Origin: Nocardioides okcheonensis | GTDB taxonomy: Bacteria; Actinomycetota; Actinomycetes; Propionibacteriales; Nocardioidaceae | Assembly: GCF_020991065.1 (NCBI RefSeq) | Contig: NZ_CP087710.1 | Span: 1,178,001 to 1,242,000 of the forward strand | Direction: 5' to 3' | Length of the DNA stretch: 64,000 nucleotides | In this document: positions 55,219 through 63,997 of the stretch, in pieces | How the letters are laid out: each line of letters starts with the position of its first letter | Position numbering within the stretch: the stretch's first letter is position 1 | Position numbers and translations under genes: made by a program | The notes under the pieces: model-generated | Seen by the model: the letters and a program-made list of their open reading frames with translations, nothing else | What the model was told of the DNA's origin: nothing | Databases searched by the model: none

Positions 55219-55805
55219 GGGGCACCCTGCTCGTCCGGCTCCTGCCCGGCAGGGCCCGGCTCGTCAGGGAAGGGGGCCACCAGCCCGGGACGGTCGGCGA
55301 CCACGACCCGGCCGGCGGCGAGGTCGACCTCGGGGACCAGCGCGCTCACGAACGGCACGAGCGCGTCGCGCCCGTCGGGCGTGCGGACGGTCAGCAGGTC
55401 CTGCGCGGAGCCGTGCACGACCGCGCGCACCTCACCGAGCGCGGTGCCGTCGAGGTCCACCACGGCCAGCCCGACGAGCTGGTGGTCGTAGAACTCGTCG
55501 GGGTCCTCCGGCGTCTCGTCGGCGGCGAGGGTCGCGTGCAGCAGCGTCCCGCGCACGGCCTCGGCGGCGTTGCGGTCGGCGAGCTCCTCGAAGGTCACCA
55601 GCAGGGTGCTCTGGTGCCAGCGTGCGCGCGCGACGGTGAGGGACGTGGGGCGGCGGTCGGCGCCGGCGGGGGCCTGGGCGCGCAGGACCGTGCCGGGCGC
55701 GAAGCGCCGCTCGGGCTCGTCGGTGCGGACGTCGAGGGTGACCTCGCCACGGATCCCGTGGGGCTTGCCGATCCGGCCGACCACGACCTCGATGTCCTCG
55801 CTCAC
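55215..55805 (-). CDS. rimM: Ribosome maturation factor RimM
   Basis: RimM helps assemble the head of the 30S subunit. The 196-residue protein has the N-terminal barrel ([20 protein letters not shown]) and the C-terminal PRC-barrel ([20 protein letters not shown]). The GTG at 55805 is 7 nt after TACGCT on the minus strand. It overlaps trmD by 4 nt, in the standard rpsP-KH-rimM-trmD-rplS order. Confidence 0.95.
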   Translation of the reverse strand: MSEDIEVVVGRIGKPHGIRGEVTLDVRTDEPERRFAPGTVLRAQAPAGADRRPTSLTVARARWHQSTLLVTFEELADRNAAEAVRGTLLHATLAADETPEDPDEFYDHQLVGLAVVDLDGTALGEVRAVVHGSAQDLLTVRTPDGRDALVPFVSALVPEVDLAAGRVVVADRPGLVAPFPDEPGPAGQEPDEQGAP

Positions 55806-55934
55806 GGGGCTCAGCGTAGAGGGGCTGGCCGGTGGGTCCTCCAGCGACTCGGACCGCCGGGGCGGCGGCGTCGCGAAATGGCCGACGGGCGCCACCCCGG
55901 TGGGGTGACGCCCGTCGATCGAGCTGTGCTGAGG

Positions 55935-56186
55935 TCAGCGGCGACGGTCGGTGTCGACGAAGTCGACCCGCGCACCGCCACGGCCGGCGAGGGCCGAGAC
56001 GACGGTGCGGAAGGCCGTCGCGGTGCGGCCGTTGCGGCCGATCACCTTGCCGAGGTCGTCGGGGTGGACCCGGACCTCGAGGATCGAGCCGCGACGCAGC
56101 TGCTTGTCGCGCACGACGACGTCGTCGGGGTGGTCGACGATGCCCCGCACCAGGTGCTCGAGAGCCTCGGCCAGCACGTCGCTCAC
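55935..56186 (-). CDS. khpA: KH-domain RNA-binding protein (YlqC/KhpA family)
   Basis: An 83-residue protein that is one KH domain with the GxxG loop in [16 protein letters not shown]. KhpA pairs with KhpB in several Gram-positive bacteria to bind RNA and affect cell division. Its ATG overlaps the rpsP stop by 4 nt. It lies in the conserved place between rpsP and rimM. Confidence 0.93.
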   Translation of the reverse strand: MSDVLAEALEHLVRGIVDHPDDVVVRDKQLRRGSILEVRVHPDDLGKVIGRNGRTATAFRTVVSALAGRGGARVDFVDTDRRR

Positions 56187-56692
56187 GCCTCGCTCTTGCC
56201 GGCGTCCTCGGCGGTCACGGTCTCCGTGGCCTCGGCGGCGTCAGCGGCACCCTCGGGGGTCTCCGACGCGGGGACCTCGGCGGGCTCCTCGGTCTTCTCG
56301 ACCTTCTCGGCCTTCTTCTTGGTGGTCACCGCGGCGCCCTTGGGCTCGGCGGCGGCCTCCTTGAGGGCCTCGTTGAAGATGTCGAGCTTGGAGCGCTTGG
56401 GCTCCTTGACCTTCAGGGTGCCCTCGGCGCCCGGCAGACCCTTGAACTTCTGCCAGTCACCGGTCACCTTGAGCAGGGCCTCGACGGCCTCGGTGGGCTG
56501 GGCGCCCACGCCGAGCCAGTACTGCGCCCGCTCGGAGGTGATGTCGATGAGCGACGGCTCCTCCTTGGGGTGGTACTTGCCGATCTCCTCGAGGACCCTG
56601 CCGTCGCGCTTCTTGCGCGAGTCGACGACGACGATGCGGTACTGCGGCACCCGGATCTTGCCCAGGCGCTTCAAGCGAATCTTGACGGCCAC
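56183..56692 (-). CDS. rpsP: 30S ribosomal protein S16
   Basis: S16 is a core protein of the small subunit. The N-terminal 80 residues are typical ([34 protein letters not shown]). A low-complexity Ala/Glu/Lys-rich tail of about 75 residues follows, another actinobacterial extension. The product starts at 56692. It leads the rpsP-khpA-rimM-trmD operon, and a promoter motif is seen at 56826. Confidence 0.96.
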   Translation of the reverse strand: MAVKIRLKRLGKIRVPQYRIVVVDSRKKRDGRVLEEIGKYHPKEEPSLIDITSERAQYWLGVGAQPTEAVEALLKVTGDWQKFKGLPGAEGTLKVKEPKRSKLDIFNEALKEAAAEPKGAAVTTKKKAEKVEKTEEPAEVPASETPEGAADAAEATETVTAEDAGKSEA

Positions 56693-56825
56693 GTTTGTGG
56701 TGTCTCCTCAGAAATTGTCGTGGGTGAGGGCACGGTCCGAGGGTGGGGACACCGGGACCGTACGGCTCGATGGGCGCTGCGTGAACGGATGAGAGGGTCC
56801 GGGCACGCAGGACACGAGCGACGAT

Positions 56826-56834
56826 TCTGCCAGA
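56826..56834 (-). promoter_or_regulatory. Probable rpsP promoter motif
   Basis: TCTGGCAGA followed by ATC on the minus strand gives a CAGAAT -10 about 130 nt before rpsP. A TTGGTC lies about 19 nt upstream as a possible -35. It shares the 9-mer with the rplS upstream region. Confidence 0.45.
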
Positions 56835-56888
56835 CCGGTGCCGCCGCCGACCAATCCGGTGCGCACGGGGCCCACGCTCAGCCCGCGC

Positions 56889-57545
56889 TCAGCCCGCGCC
56901 GATCCCGATGAACCCGCGTACCGCCTCCGCGCCGGTGACCTCGAGGTGCACGTCGTCGCGGACGAAGGTCTCGGGCGTGAGCAGCAGCCCCCGGGTGCGG
57001 GCGAGCTCGCCCTCGCGCCGCTTGACCCTGGTCAACCCGGTCTCGACGTAGCCGACCTTGCGCGAGACGCCGAGGGAGGCGGGGTTGTCGAGGAACGCCG
57101 CCGAGGTGATCTCCTCGAAGCCGAGGTGGTCGAACAGCAGCGCGCAGAACGCTCGGCGCATCGCGGTGCCGATCCCGCGGCCCTGGTGCTCCCGACCGAG
57201 CCACGAGCCGGTCTCGCCGGTGCGGGTCACGGGGAAGTTCTTCGCCGCCACCCCCTGCGAGCCCACGACCCGGCCGTCGACGAGCACCGCGAGGTCCAGG
57301 CAGAAGTCGTTCGCCCGGAAGGTGGACCGCTTGCTCCAGTGGTAGGCCGCGGTGTTGCGGGAGAGCTCGCCGGCGGGCGCGGTCGACCACGGGAAGTAGA
57401 ACGGCATCTCGTCCGGGTCGTGGATGCCCCGCTCGGCCACGTCGCACAGCTCGAGGATGAGCTCGTCGGTCAGCCCCCGCATCTCGATCGGGCCGGCGAC
57501 GACCCGCAGGCCGAAGGGCGGGTACACGTCGGTGGCGCTCAGCAT
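56889..57545 (-). CDS. GNAT-family N-acetyltransferase (RimJ/RimL-like)
   Basis: A 218-residue acetyltransferase of the RimJ/RimL type. The acetyl-CoA loop is GSWLGREHQGRGIGTAMRRA, followed by the typical FLDNPASLGVSRKVGYVETG. The start chosen is ATG 57545 (MLSATDVYPPFGLR). Its target could be a ribosomal protein N-terminus or an antibiotic; the sequence does not decide. Confidence 0.87.
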   Translation of the reverse strand: MLSATDVYPPFGLRVVAGPIEMRGLTDELILELCDVAERGIHDPDEMPFYFPWSTAPAGELSRNTAAYHWSKRSTFRANDFCLDLAVLVDGRVVGSQGVAAKNFPVTRTGETGSWLGREHQGRGIGTAMRRAFCALLFDHLGFEEITSAAFLDNPASLGVSRKVGYVETGLTRVKRREGELARTRGLLLTPETFVRDDVHLEVTGAEAVRGFIGIGAG

Positions 57546-57620
57546 GGCGCCATCCTCACGGAGTCGCCCGTGGCGCACCAATCGGTTTCCGGCACCGACG
57601 CGGGCGGTCGGGCGTCGAGG

Positions 57621-58703
57621 TCATCGACGTCGCGTGACCCCGCGCAGGACGGTGCACGTCGGGGTGCGGAGCACGGACAGGTCGTCGACCGGGTTGCGGT
57701 CGTAGACGACGAAGTCGGCCGACGCGCCCTCGGTGAGGCCGTCGACGCCCAGCCACTCCCGTGCCCGCCAGCTCGCCGCGCCGAGCGCGTCGTGGGCCGG
57801 CATGCCGATGCGGACCAGCGCCTCGATCTCGCCGGCGATGTTGCCGTGCCGGCTGATCCCCCCGCCGTCGGAGCCCGCGTAGATCGGGACGCCGGCCTCG
57901 TGGGCGGCCATGATCGTGGCCGGCATCCGGGCGTAGAGGTCGGTCATGGTGTTGGCGTAGTCCGGGAACTTCCCCGCGCCCGCGGCGGCGTGCTCGGGGA
58001 ACTTGTCGAGCTGCATCACGGTCGGCACCAGGCGGGTGCCGTGCGCGACCATCGCGTCGATCAGGTCCTCGGTGAGGCCGGTGCCGTGCTCGATGCAGTC
58101 GATGCCCGCCTCGATCAGGCCGGGCAGCACGCCGTGGCCGAAGCAGTGGGCGGTGACCTTCGCCCCCTCGGCGTGGGCGGCGTCGATGGCCGCCGCGAAC
58201 GCCTCCGCCGGGAAGGACGGGGCCAGGTCGCCCTCCTCACGGGAGATCCAGTCCCCCACCAGCTTGATCCACCCGTCGCCGTTGCGTGCCTCCAGCGCGG
58301 CGTACGCGGCGAGGTCCTCCGGCTCGACCTCGTGCGCGTAGTTGCGGATGTAGCGCTTCGTGGCCGCGATGTGGCGCCCGCAGCGGATCAGGCGGGGCAG
58401 GTCGTCGCGGTCGTGGATCCACCGGGTGTCAGCGGCCGAGCCCGCGTCCCGGATGAGCAGCGCGCCACCGTCGCGGTCGGCGACGGCCTGCTCCTCGGTG
58501 GCGGCGTCGTCGGTCGGTCCGAAGTCGTCGAGGCCGAGGTGGCAGTGGGCGTCGACCAGTCCGGGCACGATCCAGCCCTCGGCGACCGTGTCGGCGCCCG
58601 GCTGGGCCTCGTAGGTGATCCGGCCGTCGACGACGTAGAGGTCGCGCGGCTCACCGTCGGGCAGGACCGGGCCGCGGAAGCGCTGGGCTGGCTCGAGGGG
58701 CAT
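57621..58703 (-). CDS. Amidohydrolase family protein
   Basis: A 360-residue TIM-barrel metal-dependent hydrolase. The first metal motif is LVDAHCHLGLDDF, further histidines are in AKVTAHCFGHGVLPGL and CIEHGTGL, and the catalytic aspartate lies in IYAGSDGGGISRHGN. It resembles imidazolonepropionase/prolidase-like amidohydrolases; the substrate is not clear. The ATG at 58703 is 6 nt after TAGGGT. Confidence 0.87.
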   Translation of the reverse strand: MPLEPAQRFRGPVLPDGEPRDLYVVDGRITYEAQPGADTVAEGWIVPGLVDAHCHLGLDDFGPTDDAATEEQAVADRDGGALLIRDAGSAADTRWIHDRDDLPRLIRCGRHIAATKRYIRNYAHEVEPEDLAAYAALEARNGDGWIKLVGDWISREEGDLAPSFPAEAFAAAIDAAHAEGAKVTAHCFGHGVLPGLIEAGIDCIEHGTGLTEDLIDAMVAHGTRLVPTVMQLDKFPEHAAAGAGKFPDYANTMTDLYARMPATIMAAHEAGVPIYAGSDGGGISRHGNIAGEIEALVRIGMPAHDALGAASWRAREWLGVDGLTEGASADFVVYDRNPVDDLSVLRTPTCTVLRGVTRRR

Positions 58704-58722
58704 GGACCGACCCTAGCGAGGG

Positions 58723-58762
58723 CCCCGGTCGCCCGGCCCGTGCACGGGCCGGCCGACCGGGG
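58723..58762 (-). terminator. Palindrome downstream of the GH3 gene
   Basis: A 40-bp near-perfect palindrome (one central C-C mismatch per arm pair) with CCCCGGTCG and CGACCGGGG as outer arms, 18 nt past the GH3 stop. It probably ends GH3 transcription before the amidohydrolase promoter. Confidence 0.75.
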
Positions 58763-58779
58763 TCGTCGCGGGTGGGCGC

Positions 58780-60816
58780 TCAGCGGCGGGCGCGGAGGCC
58801 GAACCCGTAGGCGTGGAGCGGGTCGTAGTCGGCGTCCCCGACGTTGATCGGCTCCTGGGCCACGCTGCGCGGCCAGCTCACCGGGAGGCGACCCGTGTAG
58901 GGCCTGCGGCCGAAGAGCACGTCGGTCACGCCCTCACCCTGGCTGCCGGGCAGCCAGGCGGCCTGCAGCGCGTCGATCGACGCGAGCAGCGAGGGCTCGA
59001 TGACGATCGGGCGCCCCGAGAGCAGCACGACCACGCACGTCTCGACCTTCGAGCAGACCGAGCGGACGAGGTCCTGGTCGGACGCCGACAGCTCCATGGT
59101 CTGCGCGGGTCGCGGCACGCCGTTGTCACCCGGGTCGTAGGCCCACTGCGGACCGCCCACGTCGCCGAAGCCCTCCGCGTAGGGCGTCTCGCCGACGACG
59201 ACCACGGCCGACGCTCCGGCCGGCACCGGCTTGGTGCCGTCGGGGCTCCAGGTCACCCGGGTCGCCTCGCCGCGCACGCCGTCGAGGATCGTGTTGCCGG
59301 GGATCTCGTTGGTCGAGCCGCCCTGCCAGGTCACGGTCCAGCCGCCGGCCTGGTCGCCGATGCTGTCGGCCTTGGCGCCCGCGACGTAGACCGGCGCGCG
59401 GCGGGCGAGCGGCACGGCGCGACGCTCGTTCTTGAGCAGCACCTGCGACTGCGCGACGGCCCGGCGGGCGACCTTGCGGTGCTGCGGGCTGCCGATGTCG
59501 TCGATGTGGCGCCGGTCGGTGAACGGGTGCTCGAAGAGGCCGAGCTCGAACTTCTTGGTCAGGATGCGGGTGACCGCGTCGTCGATCCTCGACACCGGCA
59601 CCTCGCCGCTGTCGACGAGCCCGGTGAGCGTCGGGATGAACTCGTCCCAGCCCGACGGGTTGTTCGGCGCCTGGATCGGCTCCATGAACATGTCGACGCC
59701 GGCGAGCACCGACGCCTTCACCTGGTCGCGGTAGCTGCCGGGCAGCTGCCGGATGGCGCGCCAGTCGGAGATCACGATGCCGTCGAAGCGCATGTCGCCC
59801 TTCAGCGTGCCGGTCAGCAGGTCGCCGTTGGCGTGCATCTTGGTCGGGTTGCCGAGGCCGTCCTCGGTCCAGTCGACGCTGGAGAAGGACGGCATCACCG
59901 AGCCGACGTCGTACTTGCGGATGGCCGGCCAGTACGGCGCCAGCGCGAGCTCGTCGAAGGTCTCGCGGTCGACCTGGGTGACGCCCTGGTCGATCGGGTA
60001 CGCCCCGGTGCCGGCGGCGGACGCGTCGTAGGTGGTCAGCCCGTCACCGGCGAAGTGCTTGGCCGAGGCGAGCACGTGGTCGGGGTCGTCGAGCTGGCCC
60101 GGACGCCCCTGCAGACCCCGGATCGCGGTGGTCATCGACGTGACCAGGTCGGGGTCCTCGCCGAACGACTCGTACGTGCGGCCCCAGCGGTCGTCGCGGG
60201 CGACGCACAGGCACGGGGCGAAGGCCCACTGCGGGCCGGTGGCCCGGGTCTCCTGCGCGGTGATCTCACCGATCCGCTCGACCAGCCGCGGGTCGCGCGT
60301 CGCGCCCAGCCCGATGTTGTGCGGGAAGATCGTCGCGCCCACGAGGTTCGAGTGCCCGTGGACGGAGTCGACGCCGTAGAGCAGCGGGATGCCGAGCCGG
60401 GACGCGAGCGCGGCGCGCTGGTAGCGGTCGACCATGTCGGCCCACGCCTCCGCCGTGTTCGGCGTCGGGGTCGAGCCGCCGCCGGACAGCAGGCTGCCGA
60501 GGCCGTAGGTGGTGATCAGCGAGGTGTCGGCGTCGACGTCGAGGCGCTCGGCCTGCGCCATCTGGCCGATCTTCTCCGCGAGCGTCATCCGTGCGAGCAG
60601 GTCGGCGACGCGCCTGGCCGTGGGCAGCCGGGGGTTGCGGTAGGCGGCGTCGGCGGGGGCCGCCGCAGGCTCGCGGCCTGCGCCGGGGGCCGACCCCTGG
60701 GCCCCGGACGGCGCAGACACCGCGAGGAGCGAGGTGGAGAGCGCGGCGGTGGCGAGGAGGCCGACCGCGGCGCGCAGCCGGGGACGTTGGAGGGGTCGTC
60801 GCAGTGGTCGTTGCAT
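58780..60816 (-). CDS. Glycoside hydrolase family 3, exported beta-glucosidase-like
   Basis: The 678-residue product has a signal sequence (RAAVGLLATAALSTSLLAVS) and the two-domain GH3 fold. The nucleophile Asp351 is in DGIVISDWRAI and the substrate-binding KHFAGDGLTTYD is present. It should cleave beta-glucosides or cello-oligosaccharides outside the cell. It is divergent from a ROK regulator, and an inverted repeat lies between them, so glucoside-dependent regulation is likely. Confidence 0.93.
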   Translation of the reverse strand: MQRPLRRPLQRPRLRAAVGLLATAALSTSLLAVSAPSGAQGSAPGAGREPAAAPADAAYRNPRLPTARRVADLLARMTLAEKIGQMAQAERLDVDADTSLITTYGLGSLLSGGGSTPTPNTAEAWADMVDRYQRAALASRLGIPLLYGVDSVHGHSNLVGATIFPHNIGLGATRDPRLVERIGEITAQETRATGPQWAFAPCLCVARDDRWGRTYESFGEDPDLVTSMTTAIRGLQGRPGQLDDPDHVLASAKHFAGDGLTTYDASAAGTGAYPIDQGVTQVDRETFDELALAPYWPAIRKYDVGSVMPSFSSVDWTEDGLGNPTKMHANGDLLTGTLKGDMRFDGIVISDWRAIRQLPGSYRDQVKASVLAGVDMFMEPIQAPNNPSGWDEFIPTLTGLVDSGEVPVSRIDDAVTRILTKKFELGLFEHPFTDRRHIDDIGSPQHRKVARRAVAQSQVLLKNERRAVPLARRAPVYVAGAKADSIGDQAGGWTVTWQGGSTNEIPGNTILDGVRGEATRVTWSPDGTKPVPAGASAVVVVGETPYAEGFGDVGGPQWAYDPGDNGVPRPAQTMELSASDQDLVRSVCSKVETCVVVLLSGRPIVIEPSLLASIDALQAAWLPGSQGEGVTDVLFGRRPYTGRLPVSWPRSVAQEPINVGDADYDPLHAYGFGLRARR

Positions 60817-60851
60817 GGGGGTGCTCCCTTACCCGAGGTCGAGAGCGTCGG

Positions 60852-60865
60852 GTGACGCCCGTCAC
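60852..60865. promoter_or_regulatory. Inverted repeat in the GH3-ROK intergenic region, possible operator
   Basis: GTGACG-CC-CGTCAC is a perfect 14-bp inverted repeat about midway between the divergent GH3 and ROK genes. It is a candidate binding site for the ROK regulator. Confidence 0.45.
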
Positions 60866-60898
60866 AACGAACGTAGGAACCGGCTATCGTGCGCGTCA

Positions 60899-62146
60899 AT
60901 GTCGAAACCTCCCCGCGAGGCGGATCTTTCCGCCGGGTCCCGCAGGAATGAGGCAGGCGCGTCCACACCCCTCCCGTGGCGCCCGCGCGGTGGGTCGCTG
61001 GAGGACCTGCGGCGCGCGAACCGCCGGCTGGTCCTGGGCCACCTCGTCGCCTCGGGACCGCACAGCCGCGCCGAGCTGGCCCGGGCCACCGGGCTGTCGG
61101 CCACGACCGTCTCGAGCCTGGTCAGCGAGATGGTCGCGTCGGGGCAGGTGCGCGAGACCACCACCGGGCGTCCGCACAAGGGCGGTTCCGGTCGACCGCC
61201 GGTGCTCGTCGAGCTCGCCACTCCCCCGGGCGGCGTGGTCGGGGTGGACATCGGACACGGGCACGTCCGGGTCGCGGCCGCGGGGCCGACCGGCGCCGTC
61301 CTCGCCGAGGACGTGCGGGTGCTCGACGTCGACGAGGCCGGACCGGGCACCCTCGACGTGGCCGCGACGATGGTGCGCGAGGTCCTGGCCGCGGCGTCGC
61401 TCGACCCGCACGACGTGCACGGCGCCGGGATGTGCGTCCCGGCGCCGATCGACCGCGGGACCAGCCGGGTCAGCACCGGCATCCTCCCGGGCTGGCGCGG
61501 CGTCGACCCGGCCGCGGAGCTGGCGACCCGGATCGGGGCGCCGGTCGTCGTCGACAACGACGCCAACCTCGGCGCGCTCGCCGAGGTGCGCCACGGCGCC
61601 GCACGTGGACACCAGGACGCCGTCTACGTGAAGCTCGCCAGCGGGGTCGGGGCCGGGCTCGTGCTGGGCGGCCGGGTGCACCGCGGCGCCACCGGCATGG
61701 CAGGCGAGATCGGCCACGTGCAGATCGGCGAAGACGGGGACGTCTGCCGCTGCGGCAACCGCGGCTGCCTCGAGACCCGCGTGTCGGCGCACCGGTTGCT
61801 GGCGGTGCTCCAGCCCGCGCACGACGAGGACCTCGACCTGGGTCGCGTGCTGGAGCTCGAGCGGGCCGGCGACGCCGGGGTGCGCCGGGTGCTCGCCGAC
61901 GCAGGCACCACGGTCGGGCGGGCGCTCGCCGACCTCAGCAACCACCTCAACCCCTCGGTGATCGTGCTCGGCGGGCCGCTCGGGGGCGCGGCCACGCTGG
62001 TCGACGGCGTGCGCCGCGCGGTGGACCGCTACGCCCAGCCCGCCACCGCCCGGGCGGTGGAGGTCAGGTCGGCCGAGCTGGGCGAACGGGCCGGGATCGT
62101 CGGCGCGGTGGCGATGGCGGTCGCGATGGCCACCGCGGCCGACTGA
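60899..62146 (+). CDS. ROK-family transcriptional regulator
   Basis: A 415-residue protein with an N-terminal MarR-like winged helix (about residues 35-85, LVLGHLVASGPHSRAELARA) and a C-terminal ROK sugar-binding domain. The ATP-loop-like VVGVDIGHGHVRVAAAG and the zinc motif CRCGNRGCLE (from residue 283) are present. It presumably senses a sugar or sugar phosphate and controls the divergent GH3 gene. The start is ATG 60899, 8 nt after TATCGT. Confidence 0.9.
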   Translation: MSKPPREADLSAGSRRNEAGASTPLPWRPRGGSLEDLRRANRRLVLGHLVASGPHSRAELARATGLSATTVSSLVSEMVASGQVRETTTGRPHKGGSGRPPVLVELATPPGGVVGVDIGHGHVRVAAAGPTGAVLAEDVRVLDVDEAGPGTLDVAATMVREVLAAASLDPHDVHGAGMCVPAPIDRGTSRVSTGILPGWRGVDPAAELATRIGAPVVVDNDANLGALAEVRHGAARGHQDAVYVKLASGVGAGLVLGGRVHRGATGMAGEIGHVQIGEDGDVCRCGNRGCLETRVSAHRLLAVLQPAHDEDLDLGRVLELERAGDAGVRRVLADAGTTVGRALADLSNHLNPSVIVLGGPLGGAATLVDGVRRAVDRYAQPATARAVEVRSAELGERAGIVGAVAMAVAMATAAD

Positions 62147-62152
62147 GCGCGG

Positions 62153-62515
62153 TCAGACCCGGTCGAGCAGCCACGACGGGCTGACGACCTGGGCCGGTGA
62201 GACGTTGGCGGCCAGCATCCGGTCGGCCGTCACGACGGTGACCCGACTGCCGTCGGCGAGCGCGCGGCGGGCCTGCTCGCGGATCTCGGCGTCGCCGTCG
62301 CGGGCGGCGTGGACGGTGCGGACGTGGGCGTCACGCCCGGCGCGCACCCCGCCCTTGGCCTGCCCCTCCAGCACGAGCACGATCTCGTCGTACGACGTGT
62401 CGCCGACGAGCAGCCGCTCGTGCAGGCGACGGGCCGCGCCGGCACGGTCCTTCCACCAGCCGTCCGGGACCGACCCGACGACGTTGGCGCCGTCGACGAC
62501 CAGGACCGTGCTCAC
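62153..62515 (-). CDS. NYN-domain (YacP-like) putative ribonuclease
   Basis: A 120-residue protein with a NYN/PIN-like fold: VLVVDGANVVGSVPDGWWKD with the first acidic residue, IVLVLEGQAKGGV, and the late VTVVTADRMLAANV. Such proteins are predicted RNases that process RNA. It converges on the ROK gene and lies close to the aminopeptidase gene upstream. The start is GTG 62515. Confidence 0.8.
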   Translation of the reverse strand: MSTVLVVDGANVVGSVPDGWWKDRAGAARRLHERLLVGDTSYDEIVLVLEGQAKGGVRAGRDAHVRTVHAARDGDAEIREQARRALADGSRVTVVTADRMLAANVSPAQVVSPSWLLDRV

Positions 62516-62527
62516 GGTCCCAGTGTG

Positions 62528-63757
62528 TCAGTCGGTGAGCACGAATTCGTTGCCGCGGGTGACGGCCACCGACGACCCGTCGGCGTGGATCCCGTCGATC
62601 TGCACCTCCGGGCTCCCGATGACGATGTCGACGTGGGTGTTGGCCTGGTTGAGGCCCTCGTCGATGCGCTGCTCCGGGGTGAGGCCGACGGTGTCGTCCA
62701 TGGCGGTCGTGTAGCCCATGCCCCAGGCGATGTGGGAGCCGACGTTCTCGTCGAACAGCATGTCCTTGTAGACCAGGCCGGTGGCTGCGACGGCGGAGTC
62801 GGCGTCGACGATCGCGACCTCGCCGAAGTGGCGCGAGCGCGGGATCAGGTCGAACTGGGCCTGCACCGCCTCCTCGCCGCGCTCGGCGGTGGCGCCGGTG
62901 ACCGTGCCGTCGCGGACCTCGAGCGCCAGGCCCTCGACGAGGGCCCCCATCGAGGCGAGGAAGAACGGTGCCGAGGTCCGGACGGTGCCCTCCGCGCGGC
63001 GCCAGTCCGGGGAGACGAAGACCTCCTCGGTGGGCATGTTGGGCACGAACTCCACGCCGGCCTCGTTCTCCACCGACCCGCCGACCCAGCGCGAGCGCGA
63101 GGTGAGGCCGAGGGTGAGGTCGGTGCCGGGTCCGCGGTAGCGGATCTTGTCGAAGCCGTGGGCGTTGAGGACCGCGGCGCGGGCCTTGAGCTTGGCGATG
63201 TGGGACTGCCACGCCGCCACGGGGTCGGCCTGGTCGAGGCGCATGCTGGTCGCGACCGCGTCCCACAGGGCGGCGACGTCGCTCACCCCGACGCTGTCGG
63301 CCCAGCCCTTGGTGGGCGCGCCCGCGACCGTCCACGCCACCTGGTTGGTCGTCATCAGCGGCATCAGCTCCTGGATCAGGTCGACCGGGACCGCCTTGGC
63401 GAGCCGGGCCGGGTCGAGCCCGTCCATGAGCGTGGGGTGCGGGTTGCCGGTGAGCGAGATCATCGCGGGGCGGGTCTGCTGCCAACCGCGGACCTGGACG
63501 AACTCGTGCTCCTGGGAGGTGCCGAGGAGCTCCTCCGGCCCGTGCTCGACGGCGGCGCGCTTCTCGAAGGGGTCGCGGTACTGCAGGGTGACCTTCGACG
63601 CGCCGACGCGGTAGGCCTCCGCGGTGATCGCGCGCGCGGCGTCGGCCTGCTCGGGCAGCGCGTTGACCACGACCTCCTGGCCGGGCTGGACGTTGGCGCC
63701 CACCCGCACGACGAGTCGGGCGTACTTCTCCAGCAGGTGGTCGAACGGCTCGGTCAT
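62528..63757 (-). CDS. M29-family aminopeptidase
   Basis: A 409-residue cytoplasmic metallo-aminopeptidase. The N-terminal domain reads YARLVVRVGANVQPGQEVVV. The metal-site segments VEFVPNMPTEEVFVSPDWRR and the C-terminal HIAWGMGYTTAMD plus NQANTHVDIVIGSPEVQIDG are typical of the family. The start is ATG 63757. Confidence 0.93.
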   Translation of the reverse strand: MTEPFDHLLEKYARLVVRVGANVQPGQEVVVNALPEQADAARAITAEAYRVGASKVTLQYRDPFEKRAAVEHGPEELLGTSQEHEFVQVRGWQQTRPAMISLTGNPHPTLMDGLDPARLAKAVPVDLIQELMPLMTTNQVAWTVAGAPTKGWADSVGVSDVAALWDAVATSMRLDQADPVAAWQSHIAKLKARAAVLNAHGFDKIRYRGPGTDLTLGLTSRSRWVGGSVENEAGVEFVPNMPTEEVFVSPDWRRAEGTVRTSAPFFLASMGALVEGLALEVRDGTVTGATAERGEEAVQAQFDLIPRSRHFGEVAIVDADSAVAATGLVYKDMLFDENVGSHIAWGMGYTTAMDDTVGLTPEQRIDEGLNQANTHVDIVIGSPEVQIDGIHADGSSVAVTRGNEFVLTD

Positions 63758-63821
63758 GGCTCCCCCTCGATGGTCCGGCGTACGCCGTCCACCCAACCAC
63801 CGCGGCGCCCACGGCCGCCAG

Positions 63822-63888
63822 ACCTCGCTTCGCCTCGGAGCAGCCTGGCCCTGACGTCGGTTTCGACGCGCTCGTACGACCTCGTTCC
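63822..63888. repeat. 67-bp direct repeat, copy A
   Basis: Begins ACCTCGCTTCGCCTCGGAGC and ends with CGTACGACCTCGTTCC. It is nearly identical to the copy at 63931. The element may be a dispersed intergenic repeat of this lineage. Confidence 0.85.
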
Positions 63889-63930
63889 CCGGTCGTGTCA
63901 CTCGCTCAACCTGGCCGAGCCCACGCAGGG

Positions 63931-63997
63931 ACCTCGCTTCGCCTCGGAGCAGCCTGGCCCTGACGTGGGTTTCGACGCGCTCGTACGACCTCGTTCC
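63931..63997. repeat. 67-bp direct repeat, copy B
   Basis: Second copy, 109 bp after the first, with about one mismatch (GTGGG instead of GTCGG). It reaches the right edge of the window, so more copies may follow. Confidence 0.85.
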
